Of a stretch of DNA of 64,000 bases, positions 1 to 9,484 are shown in pieces. The DNA is from Hydractinia symbiolongicarpus (taxonomy: Eukaryota; Cnidaria; Hydrozoa; Anthoathecata; Hydractiniidae), in the NCBI RefSeq assembly GCF_029227915.1, contig NC_079875.1:41623201-41687200 (forward strand), written 5' to 3'. Positions within the stretch are counted from its first letter, which is position 1, and the number at the start of each line of letters is the position of its first letter. Under the pieces are notes generated by a model. The model was given only the letters and a program-made list of their open reading frames with translations, was not told the origin of the DNA and made no database searches. The position numbers and the translations under genes are program-made.

Positions 1-7
1 GACTATA

Positions 8-41
8 CGGGCCAAGCCCGGGATTTACGGGAAATCGCGGG
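8..41 (+). other. Four CGGG motifs at near-helical spacing (recurs in each full monomer)
   Basis: CGGG begins at 8, 19, 28 and 38 of the monomer, spacings 11, 9 and 10 bp, so all four face about the same side of the helix. Runs of A/T (ATTTA, AAAT, TTTT) lie between them. This pattern could favour DNA bending and a fixed nucleosome position, or a protein that binds CGGG in phase; neither is shown by the sequence alone. E and H monomers change the first motif to CGAG. Confidence 0.6.
17..41. repeat. Imperfect palindrome in the GC-rich part (present in each full monomer)
   Basis: Arms are CCCGGGATTT (17-26) and AAATCGCGGG (32-41), with loop ACGGG. Nine of ten pairs are Watson-Crick; position 21-37 is G-G. 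In class G that position is T-G. Classes B and J keep the stem with a T-G pair at 17-41 and loop ACAGG. Classes F and L have weaker stems. It could extrude a hairpin. It is almost exactly the segment missing from the 180-bp monomers. Confidence 0.75.
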
Positions 42-203
42 TTTTCGTTAGCCGGCGATTAAACCACATTCATTAAGCGTCTCATCAAAAATGAAAACAT
101 TTCTGAAAACTACAAGTCTCATACGTTTTAGTGGTGAAAAAATAATTTTAAAAATCGTTCGGGAAATGAGTTTACTCCCTGGGTACTTTCTTTGTATACT
201 TTT

Positions 204-405
204 GACTATACGGGCCGAGTCCGGGATTTACAGGAAATCGCGGGTTTTCGTTTGCCGGCGATTAAAACTCTTTCATTAAGCGCCTCATTAAAAATGAAAC
301 ATTTTTAAAAACTACAAGTCTCATTCGTTCTAGTGGTGCAGAAATAATTTGAAAAATCGTTCGGGAAATCAGTGTACTCCCTGGGTACTTTTTTTAGATA
401 CTTTT
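204..405 (+). repeat. class B monomer, type copy (202 bp)
   Basis: Diagnostic bases are GCCGAGTCCGGGATTTACAGG, TTAAAACTCTTTC, ATGAAACATTTTT (one A fewer than class A, hence 202 bp), CATTCGTTCTAG, GTGCAGAAATAATTTG and GAAATCAGT. Aligned by eye to monomer 1 it shows 22 differences, including the 1-base deletion, about 89% identity. B usually follows A and precedes C. Confidence 0.9.
288..308. repeat. Class B version of the AT-rich dyad, 3-base loop
   Basis: Arms TTAAAAATG and CATTTTTAA with loop AAA. Compared with the D/G version, the second pair is T-A instead of C-G, so both arms changed. Some later B copies read CATTTTTGA and lose that pair. Confidence 0.75.
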
Positions 406-1013
406 GACAATACGGGCCAAGCCCGGGATTTACGGGCAATCGTGGGTTTTCGTTTACCGGCGATTAAAACTATTTCATTAAGCGTCTCATTAAAAATGAC
501 AACATTTTTGAAAACTACAAGTCTCATGCGTTTTAGTGGTGAAAAGATAATTTAAAAAATCGTTTTGGAAATGAGTTTACTCCCTGGGTACTTTCTTTGT
601 ATACATTCGACTATACGGGCCAAGCCCGGGATTCACGGGAAATCGCGGGTTTTCGTTAGCCGGCGATTAAACCACATTCATTAAGCGTCTCATCAAAAAT
701 GAAAACATTTCTGAAAACTACAAGTCTCATACGTTTTAGTGGTGAAAAAATAATTTTAAAAATCGTTCGGGAAATGAGTTTACTCCCTGGGTACTTTCTT
801 TGTATACTTTTGACTATACGGGCCGAGTCCGGGATTTACAGGAATTAGCGGGTTTTCGTTTGCCGGCGATTAAAACTCTTTCATTAAGCGTCTCATTAAA
901 AATGAAACATTTTTAAAAACTACAAGTCTCATGCGTTTTAGTGGTGAAAAGATAATTTAAAAAATCGTTTTGGAAATGAGTTTACTCCCTGGGTACTTTC
1001 TTTGTATACATTC

Positions 1014-1193
1014 GACTATACGGGCCAAGCGTTTTCGTTAGCCGGCGATTAAACTACATCCATTAAGCGTCTCATCAAAAATGAAAACATTTCTGAAAAC
1101 TACAAGTCTCATACGTTTTAGTGGTGAAAAAATAATTTTGAAAATCGTTCGGGAAATGAGTTTACTCCCTGAGTACTTTCTTTGTATACTTTT
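1014..1193 (+). repeat. 180-bp Adel monomer 1
   Basis: A-class monomer that reads GGGCCAAGC directly followed by GTTTTCGTTAGCC (junction 1030|1031). It lacks monomer positions 18-40, that is 23 bp. The remainder is a normal A copy. Confidence 0.9.
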
Positions 1194-1395
1194 GACTATA
1201 CGGTCCGAGTCCGGCATTTACAGGAAATCGCGGGTTTTCGTTTGCCGGCGATTAAAACTCTTTCATTAAGCGTCTCATTAAAAATGAAACACTTTTGAAA
1301 ACTACAAGTCTCATTCGTTCTAGTGGTGCAGAAATAATTTGAAAAATCGTTCGGGAAATCAGTTTACTCCCTGGGTACTTTCTTTAGATACATTC

Positions 1396-1598
1396 AACTA
1401 TACGGGCCAAGCCCGGGATTTACGGGAAATCGCGGGTTTTCGTTTGCCGGCAATTAAACTTCTTTTATTCAGCGTCTCATCAAAAATGAAAACACTTTTG
1501 AAAACTACAAGTCTCATGCGTTTTAGTGGTGACAAAATAATTTAAAAAATCGTTTGGGAAATGAGTTTACTCCCTGGGTACTTTCTTTGTATACTTTT
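1396..1598 (+). repeat. class C monomer, type copy
   Basis: It begins AACTATACGGG because the preceding B ends CTTTAGATACATTC and its first G is replaced by A. Diagnostic bases are GCCGGCAATTAAAC, ATGAAAACACTTTTG, GGTGACAAAATAATT and CGTTTGGG. It is followed by a D monomer in most HORs. Confidence 0.85.
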
Positions 1599-1801
1599 GA
1601 CAATACGGGTCAAGCCCGGGATTTACGGGAAATCGTGGGTTTTCGTTTGCCGGCGATTAAACTTCTTTTATTCAGCGTCTCATCAAAAATGAAAACATTT
1701 TTGTAAACTACAAGTCTCATGCGTTATAGTGGTGAAAAAATAATTCAAAAAATCGTTCGGGAAATGAGTTTACTTCCTGGGTACTTTCTTTGTATACATT
1801 C
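1599..1801 (+). repeat. class D monomer, type copy
   Basis: Diagnostic bases are GACAATACGGGTCAAG, AATCGTGGG, CATTTTTGTAAAC (other classes read TTTTTGAAAAC) and ATAATTCAAAAAATCG. It precedes E in domains 1 and 4 and F in the 45.9-51 kb heptamer. Confidence 0.85.
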
Positions 1802-2005
1802 GACTATACGAGCCAAGGCCGGGATATACGGGAAATCGCGGGTTTTCTTTTGTCGGCGATTAAACCTCTTTCATTAAGCGTCTCAGTAAAAATGAAAACA
1901 TTTTTGAAAACTACAAGTCTCATTCGTTCTAGTGGTGCAGAAAATAATTCAAAAAATCGTTCGGGAAATGAGTTTACTCACAGGGTACTTTCTTTGTATA
2001 CTTTT
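1802..2005 (+). repeat. class E monomer, type copy (204 bp)
   Basis: Diagnostic bases are TATACGAGCC, GGGATATACGGG (here GCCGGGATATAC), TTTTCTTTTGTCGGCG, GTGCAGAAAATAATTC (one extra A, hence 204 bp) and ACTCACAGGG. The single-base length difference shifts the reading frame, which explains why open frames run unusually far across E-F junctions. Confidence 0.85.
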
Positions 2006-2208
2006 GACTATACCGGCCGAGTCCGGGGTTTACGGGAAATGGCAGGTTTTCGTTTGCTGGCGATAAAACTTCTTTTATTCAGCGTCTCATTAAAAATGAA
2101 GACATTTTTGAAAACTACAAGTCTCATGCGTTTTAGTGGTGAAAAGATAATTTAAAAAATCGTTTTGGAAATGAGTTTACTCCCTTGGTACTTTCTTTGT
2201 ATACTTTT
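2006..2208 (+). repeat. class F monomer, type copy
   Basis: Diagnostic bases are GAGTCCGGGGTTTACGGG, AAATGGC, TTTGCTGGCG, GTGAAAAGATAATTTAA and CGTTTTGG. Later F copies read ATGACAACATTTTT; this early pair reads ATGAAGACATTTTT. A sub-variant with ATGACAGCATTGTTG marks domain 2. Confidence 0.85.
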
Positions 2209-2411
2209 GACTATACGGGCCGAGTCCGGGATTTACAGGAAATCGCGGGTTTTCGTTTACCGGCGATTAAAACTATTTCATTAAGCGTCTCATTAAAAAT
2301 GACAACATTTTTGAAAACTACAAGTCTCATGCGTTTTAGTGGTGAAAAGATAATTTAAAAAATCGTTTTGGAAATGAGTTTACTCCCTGGGTATCTTCTT
2401 TGTATACATTC
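2209..2411 (+). repeat. class J monomer, type copy
   Basis: It has a B-like 5' part (CGAGTCCGGGATTTACAGG) and then TTTACCGGCG, ATTAAAACTATTTC, ATGACAACATTTTT and GTGAAAAGATAATT, with an F-like 3' end (CGTTTTGG). J is probably an old B/F recombinant that became fixed as a class; it follows At in domains 3 and 4. Confidence 0.8.
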
Positions 2412-5024
2412 GACTATACGGGCCAAGCCCGGGATTTACGGGAAATCGCGGGTTTTCGTTAGCCGGCGATTAAACCACATTCATTAAGCGTCTCATCAAA
2501 AATGAAAACATTTCTGAAAACTACAAGTCTCATACGTTTTAGTGGTGAAAAAATAATTTTAAAAATCGTTCGGGAAATGAGTTTACTCCCTGGGTACTTT
2601 CTTTGTATACTTTTGACTATACGGGCCGAGTCCGGGATTTACAGGAAATCGCGGGTTTTCGTTTGCCGGCGATTAAAACTCTTTCATTAAGCGTCTCATT
2701 AAAAATGAAACATTTTTAAAAACTACAAGTCTCATTCGTTCTAGTGGTGCAGAAATAATTTGAAAAATCGTTCGGGAAATTAGTGTACTCCCTGGGTACT
2801 TTTTTTAGATACTTTTGACAATACGGGCCAAGCCCGGGATTTACGTGCAATCGTGGGTTTTCGTTTACCGGCGATTAAAACTATTTCATTAAGCGTCTCA
2901 TTAAAAATGACAACATTTTTGAAAACTACAAGTCTCATGCGTTTTAGTGGTGAAAAGATAATTTAAAAAATCGTTTTGGAAATGAGTTTACTCCCTGGGT
3001 ACTTTCTTTGTATACATTCGACTATACGGGCCAAGCCCGGGATTCACGGGAAATTGCGGGTTTTCGTTAGCCGGCGATTAAAACACATTCATTAAGCGTC
3101 TCATCAAAAATGAAAACATTTCTGAAAACTACAAGTCTCATACGTTTTAGTGGTGAAAAAATAATTTTAAAAATCGTTCGGGAAATGAGTTTACTCCCTG
3201 GGTACTTTCTTTGTATACTTTTGACTATACGGGCCGAGTCCGGGATTTACAGGAATTCCCGGGTTTTCGTTTGCCGGCGATTAAAACTCTTTCATTAAGC
3301 ATCTCATTAAAAATGAAACATTTTTAAAAACTACAAGTCTCATGCGTTTTAGTGGTGAAAAGATAATTTAAAAAATCGTTTTGGAAATGAGTTTACTCCC
3401 TGGGTACTTTCTTTGTATACATTCGACTATACGGGCCGAGTCCGGGATTTACAGGAATTCCCGGGTTTTCGTTTGCCGGCGATTAAAACTCTTTCATTAA
3501 GCATCTCATTAAAAATGAAACATTTTTAAAAACTACAAGTCTCATGCGTTTTAGTGGTGAAAAGATAATTTAAAAAATCGTTTTGGAAATGAGTTTACTC
3601 CCTGGGTACTTTCTTTGTATACATTCGACTATACGGGCCAAGCGTTTTCGTTAGCCGGCGATTAAACTACATTCATTAAGCGTCTCATCAAGAATGAAAA
3701 CATTTCTGAAAACTACAAGTCTCATACGTTTTAGTGGTGAAAAAATAATTTTGAAAATCGTTCGGGAAATGAGTTTACTCCCTGAGTACTTTCTTTGTAT
3801 ACTTTTGACTATACGGTCCGAGTCCGGCATTTACAGGAAATAGCGGGTTTTCGTTTGCCGGCGATTAAAACTCTTTCATTAAGCGTCTCATTAAAAATGA
3901 AACACTTTTGAAAACTACAAGTCTCATTCGTTCTAGTGGTGCAGAAATAATTTGAAAAATCGTTCGGGAAATCAGTTTACTCCCTGGGTACTTTCTTTAG
4001 ATACATTCAACTATACGGGCCAAGCCCGGGATTTACGGGAAATCGCGGGTTTTCGTTTGCCGGCAATTAAACTTCTTTTATTCAGCGTCTCATCAAAAAT
4101 GAAAACACTTTTGAAAACTACAAGTCTCATGCGTTTTAGTGGTGACAAAATAATTTAAAAAATCGTTTGGGAAATGAGTTTACTCCCTGGGTACTTTCTT
4201 TGTATACTTTTGACAATACGGGTCAAGCCCGGGATTTACGGGAAATCGTGGGTTTTCGTTTGCCGGCGATTAAACTTCTTTTATTCAGCGTCTCATCAAA
4301 AATGAAAACACTTTTGTAAACTACCAGTCTCATGCGTTTTAGTGGTGAAAAAATAATTCAAAAAATCGTTCGGGAAATGAGTTTACTCCCTGGGTACTTT
4401 CTTTGTATACATTCGACTATACGAGCCAAGGCCGGGATATACGGGAAATCGCGGGTTTTCTTTTGTCGGCGATTAAACCTCTTTCATTAAGCGTCTCAGT
4501 AAAAATGAAAACATTTTTGAAAACTACAAGTCTCATTCGTTCTAGTGGTGCAGAAAATAATTCAAAAAATCGTTCGGGAAATGAGTTTACTCACAGGGTA
4601 CTTTCTTTGTATACTTTTGACTACACGGGCCGAGTCCGGGGTTTACGGGAAATGGCGGGTTTTCGTTTGCTGGCGATAAAACTTCTTTTATTCAGCGTCT
4701 CATTAAAAATGAAGACATTTTTGAAAACTACAAGTCTCATGCGTTTTAGTGGTGAAAAGATAATTTAAAAAATCGTTCGGGAAATGAGTTTACTCACAGG
4801 GTACTTTCTTTGTATACTTTTGACTACACGGGCCGAGTCCGGGGTTTACGGGAAATGGCGGGTTTTCGTTTGCTGGCGATAAAACTTCTTTTATTCAGCG
4901 TCTCATTAAAAATGAAGACATTTTTGAAAACTACAAGTCTCATGCGTTTTAGTGGTGAAAAGATAATTTAAAAAATCGTTTTGGAAATGAGTTTACTCCC
5001 TGGGTACTTTCTTTGTATACATTC
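2412..5024 (+). repeat. 13-mer HOR copy 2 (domain 1)
   Basis: Same order as copy 1, but 2613 bp instead of 2411: the B/J monomer is doubled (3223 and 3425, both with GGAATTCCCGGG). The J at the end is replaced by a second F (4822) that shares GACTACACGG with the F before it (4619). Both are single-monomer tandem duplications, the smallest exchange step visible in the array. Confidence 0.85.
3627..3806 (+). repeat. 180-bp Adel monomer 2
   Basis: Same 23-bp deletion, junction 3643|3644, 2613 bp after the first. It is a HOR copy of the same event, not an independent one, and has TCAAGAATG as a private change. Confidence 0.9.
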
Positions 5025-6038
5025 GACTATACGGGCCAAGCCCGGGATTTACGGGAAATCGCGTGTTTTCGTTAGCCGGCGATTAAACCACATTCATTAA
5101 GCGTCTCATCAAAAATGAAAACATTTCTGAAAACTACAAGTCTCATACGTTTTAGTGGTGAAAAAATAATTTTAAAAATCGTTCGGGAAATGAGTTTACT
5201 CCCTGGGTACTTTCTTTGTATACTTTTGACTATACGGGCCGAGTCCGGGATTTACAGGAAATCGCGGGTTTTCGTTTACCGGCGATTAAAACTATTTCAT
5301 TAAGCGTCTCATCAAAAATGAAAACATTTCTGAAAACTACAAGTCTCATACGTTTTAGTGGTGAAAAAATAATTTTAAAAATCGTTCGGGAAATGAGTTT
5401 ACTCCCTGGGTGCTTTCTTTGTATACTTTTGACTATACGGGCGGAGTCCGGGATTTACAGGAAATCGCGGGTTTTCGTTTGCCGGCGATTAAAACTCTTT
5501 CATTAAGCGTCTAATTAAAAATGAAACATTTTTAAAAACTACAAGTCTCATTCGTTCTAGTGGTGCAGAAATAATTTGAAAAATCGTTCGGGAAATCAGT
5601 TTACTCCCTGGGTACTTTCTTTAGATACATTCAACTATACGGGCCAAGCCCGGAATATACGGGAAATCGCGGGTTTTCGTTTGCCGGCAATTAAACTTCT
5701 TTTATTCAGCGTCTCATCAAAAATGAAAACACTTTTGAAAACTACAAGTCTCATGCATTTTAGTGGTGACAAAATAATTTAAAAAATCGTTTGGGAAATG
5801 AGTTTACTCCCTGGGTACTTTCTTTGTATACTTTTGACAATACGGGTCAAGCCCGGGATTTACGGGCAATCGTGGGTTTTCGTTTACCGGCGATTAAAAC
5901 TATTTCATTAAGCGTCTCATTAAAAATGACAACATTTTTGAAAACTACAAGTCTCATGCGTTTTAGTGGTGAAAAGATAATTTAAAAAATCGTTTTGGAA
6001 ATGAGTTTACTCCCTGGGTACTTTCTTTGTATACATTC
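5025..6038 (+). repeat. Five-monomer partial unit closing domain 1
   Basis: Order is A-J/A-B-C-D/J at 5025, 5228, 5431, 5633 and 5836. The second monomer switches from J to A after ATTAAAACTATTTC, giving ACATTTCTG. The block lacks Adel, E and F, so it is a truncated or recombined continuation of the 12/13-mer. Confidence 0.75.
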
Positions 6039-8876
6039 GACTATACGGGCCAAGCCCGGGATTTACGGGAAATCGCGGGTTTTCGTTAGCCGGCGATTAA
6101 ACCACATTCATTAAGCGTCTCATCAAAAATGAAAACATTTCTGAAAACTACAAGTCTCATACGTTTTAGTGGTGAAAAAATAATTTTAAAAATCGTTCGG
6201 GAAATGAGTTTACTCCCTGGGTACTTTCTTTGTATACTTTTGACTATACGGGCCGAGTCTGGGATTTACAGGAAATCGCGGGTTTTCGTTTGCCGGCGAT
6301 TAAAACTCTTTCATTAAGCGTCTCATTAAAAATGAAACATTTTTAAAAACTACAAGTCTCATTCGTTCTAGCGGTGCAGAAATAATTTGAAAAATCGTTC
6401 GGGAAATCAGTTTACTCCCTGGGTACTTTCTTTAGATACATTCAACTATACGGGCCAAGCCCGGGATTTACGGGAAATCGCGGGTTTTCGTTTGCCGGCA
6501 ATTAAACTTCTTTTATTCAGCGTCTCATCAAAAATGAAAACACTTTTGAAAACTACAAGTCTCATGCGTTTTAGGGGTGACAAAATAATTTAAAAAATCG
6601 TTTGGGAAATGAGTTTACTCCCTGGGTACTTTTTTTGTATACTTTTGACTATACGGGCCGAGTCCGGGGTTTACGGGAAATGGCGGGTTTTCGTTTGCTG
6701 GCGATTAAACTTCTTTTATTCAGCGTCTCATCAAAAATGACAGCATTGTTGAAAACTACAAGTCTCATGCGTTTTAGTGGTGAAAAGATAATTTAAAAAA
6801 TCTTTTTGGAAATGAGTTTACTCCCTGGGTACTTTCTTTGTATACATTCGACTATACGGGCCAAGCCCGGGATTTACGGGAAATCGCGGGTTTTCGTTAG
6901 CCGGCGATTAAACTTCTTTTATTTACCGTCTCATCAAAAATGAAAACATTTTTAAAAACTACAAGTCTCATGGGCTTTAGTGGTGAAATAATAATTTAAA
7001 AAATCGTTCGGGAAATGAGTTTACTCCCTGGGTACTTTCTTTGTATACTTTTGACTATACGGGCCGAGTCCGGGATTTACGGGAAATCGCGGGTTTTCGT
7101 TTGCTGGCGATTAAAACTCTTTCATTAAGCGTCTCATTAAAAATGAAACATTTTTGAAAACTACAAGTCTCATTCGTTCTAGTGGTGCAGAAATAATTTG
7201 AAAAATCGTTCGGGAAATCAGTTTACTCCCTGGGTACTTTCTTTGTATACTTTTGACAATACGGGTCAAGCCCGGGATTTACGGGAAATCGTGGGTTTTC
7301 GTTTGCCGGCGATTAAACTTCTTTTATACAGTGTCTCATCAAAAATGAAAACATTTTTGTAAACTACAAGTCTCATGCGTTTTAGTGGTGAAAAAATAAT
7401 TTAAAAAATCGTTTTGGAAATGAGTTTACTCCCTGGGTACTTTCTTTGTATACATTCGACTATACGGGTTAAGCCCGGGATTTACGGGAAATCGCGGGTT
7501 TTCGTTAGCCGGCGATTAAACCACATTCATTAAGCGTCTCATCAAAAATGAAAACATTTCTGAAAACTACAAGTCTCATACGTTTTAGTGGTGAAAAAAT
7601 AATTTTAAAAATCGTTCGGGAAATGAGTTTACTCCCTGGGTACTTTCTTTGTATACTTTTGACTATACGGGCCGAGTCCGGGATTTACAGGAAATCGCGG
7701 GTTTTCGTTTGCTGGCGATTAAAACTCTTTCATTAAGCGTCTCATTAAAAATGAAACATTTTTAAAAACTACAAGTCTCATTCGTTCTAGCAGTGCAGAA
7801 ATAATTTGAAAAATCGTTCGGGAAATCAGTTTACTCCCTGGGTACTCTCTTTAGATACATTCAACTATACGGGCCAAGCCCGGGATTTACGGGAAATCGC
7901 GGGTTTTCGTTTGCCGGCAATTAAACTTCTTTTATTCAGCGTCTCATCAAAAATGAAAACACTTTTGAAAACTACAAGTCTCATGCGTTTTAGGGGTGAC
8001 AAAATAATTTAAAAAATCGTTTGGGAAATGAGTTTACTCCCTGGGTACTTTTTTTGTATACTTTTGACTATACGGGCCGAGTCCGGGGTTTACGGGAAAT
8101 GGCGGGTTTTCGTTTGCTGGCGATTAAACTTCTTTTATTCAGCGTCTCATCAAAAATGACAGCATTGTTGAAAACTACAAGTCTCATGCGTTTTAGTGGT
8201 GAAAAGATAATTTAAAAAATCTTTTTGGAAATGAGTTTACTCCCTGGGTACTTTCTTTGTATACATTCGACTATACGGGCCAAGCCCGGGATTTACGGGA
8301 AATCGCGGGTTTTCGTTAGCCGGCGATTAAACTTCTTTTATTTACCGTCTCATCAAAAATGAAAACATTTTTAAAAACTACAAGTCTCATGGGCTTTAGT
8401 GGTGAAATAATAATTTAAAAAATCGTTCGGGAAATGAGTTTACTCCCTGGGTACTTTCTTTGTATACTTTTGACTATACGGGCCGAGTCCGGGATTTACG
8501 GGAAATCGCGGGTTTTCGTTTGCTGGCGATTAAAACTCTTTCATTAAGCGTCTCATTAAAAATGAAACATTTTTAAAAACTACAAGTCTCATTCGTTCTA
8601 GTGGTGCAGAAATAATTTGAAAAATCGTTCGGGAAATCAGTTTACTCCCTGGGTACTTTCTTTGTATACTTTTGACAATACGGGTCAAGCCCGGGATTTA
8701 CGGGAAATCGTGGGTTTTCGTTTGCCGGCGATTAAACTTCTTTTATACAGTGTCTCATCAAAAATGAAAACATTTTTGTAAACTACAAGTCTCATGCGTT
8801 TTAGTGGTGAAAAAATAATTCAAAAAATCGTTCGGGAAATGAGTTTACTCCCTGGGTACTTTCTTTGTATACATTC
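6039..8876 (+). repeat. 7-mer HOR, two copies of 1419 bp (domain 2)
   Basis: Units 6039-7457 and 7458-8876 both read A-B-C-F-K-B-D. F has ATGACAGCATTGTTG. I noticed only a few substitutions between copies (for example GAGTCTGGG/GAGTCCGGG, CTAGCGGTG/CTAGCAGTG, GGTACTTTC/GGTACTCTC). The final D differs at its 3' end because the first copy leads into A and the second into E/K, which marks an exchange point. Confidence 0.85.
6850..7052 (+). repeat. class K (A/K) monomer, type copy
   Basis: The 5' third is A-like (GTTAGCCGGCGATTAAAC). Then come the K diagnostics TTATTTACCGTCTC, CATGGGCTTTAG and GTGAAATAATAATTTAA. K bases are concentrated in domain 2 (6.8-9.0 kb and 27.5-34.2 kb), which makes them good markers of that domain. 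Confidence 0.8.
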
Positions 8877-9484
8877 GACTATACGAGCCAAGCCCGGGAT
8901 ATACGGGAAATCGCGGGTTTTCTTTTGTCGGCGATTAAACCTCTTTCGTTAAGCGTCTCATTAAAAATGAAAACAGTTTTGAAAACTACAAGTCTCATGG
9001 GCTTTAGTGGTGAAAAGATAATTTAAAAAATCGTTTTGGAAATGAGTTTACTCCCTGGGTACTTTCTTTGTATACATTCGACTATACGGGCCAAGCCCGG
9101 GATTTACGGGAAATCGCGGGTTTTCGTTAGCCGGCGATTAAAACTCTTTCATTAAGCGTCTCATTAAAAATGAAACATTTTTGAAAACTACAAGTCTCAT
9201 TCGTTCTAGTGGTGACAAAATAATTTAAAAAATCGTTTGGGAAATGAGTTTACTCCCTGGGTACTTTCTTTGTATACATTCGACTATACGAGCCAAGCCT
9301 GGGATTTACGGGAAATCGCGGGTTTTCGTTTGTTGGCGATTAAACCTCTTTCATTAAGTGTCTCATTAAAAATGAAAACATTTTTGAAAAGTACAAGTCT
9401 TATGCGTTTTAGTGGTGAAAAAATAATTTAAAAAATCGTTCTGGAAATGAGTTTACTCACAGGGTACTTTCTTTGTATACATTT
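8877..9484 (+). repeat. Three chimeric linker monomers, end of domain 2
   Basis: Order is E/K (8877, GGGATATACGGG then CATGGGCTTTAG), A/B (9080, GTTAGCCGGCG then AAAACTCTTTC) and H (9282). None is a pure class except H. The stretch looks like a remnant of several exchanges joining domain 2 to domain 3. Confidence 0.75.

Larger units (their letters stand above)
1..203 (+). repeat. class A monomer, type copy
   Basis: Reference monomer for the coordinate system used here. Diagnostic bases are GTTAGCCGGCGATTAAACC, ACATTTCTGAAAAC, CTCATACG and ATAATTTTAAAAATCG. It ends TATACTTTT, which is typical of a monomer followed by B. G+C is 78/203. The first 60 bases hold 34 G/C and the remaining 143 hold 44, so the unit is compositionally split. 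Class A occurs in most HORs of the window. Confidence 0.9.
1..2411 (+). repeat. 12-mer HOR copy 1 (domain 1)
   Basis: Monomer order is A-B-D/J-A-B/J-Adel-B-C-D-E-F-J, starting at 1, 204, 406, 609, 812, 1014, 1194, 1396, 1599, 1802, 2006 and 2209. Copy 2 starts at 2412 with the same order. The unit contains an internal A-B pair duplication (1 and 609 differ only by ATTCACGGG in the second). The block may continue to the left of the window. Confidence 0.85.

Noticed and set aside
27-41. E2F-type site in ACGGGAAATCGCGGG
   Set aside because: GCGGGAAA would be needed; the monomer has ACGGGAAA, and the nearby GCGGG is followed by TTTT. A one-mismatch 8-mer in a repeat is not evidence.
604-620. Genuine CENP-B box
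   Set aside because: The distance between TTCG and CGGG is six bases and not seven, and the internal A is out of place. Kept only as a near-miss in the findings.
1014-1193. 180-bp monomers as a second satellite family
   Set aside because: They align end to end with class A apart from one clean 23-bp gap, so they are deletion derivatives.
2209-2411. Promoter in TTGTATACTTTTGACTATAC at monomer ends
   Set aside because: The TATA-like strings are part of the repeated consensus with no associated gene or start signal. No functional claim can be supported from sequence alone.
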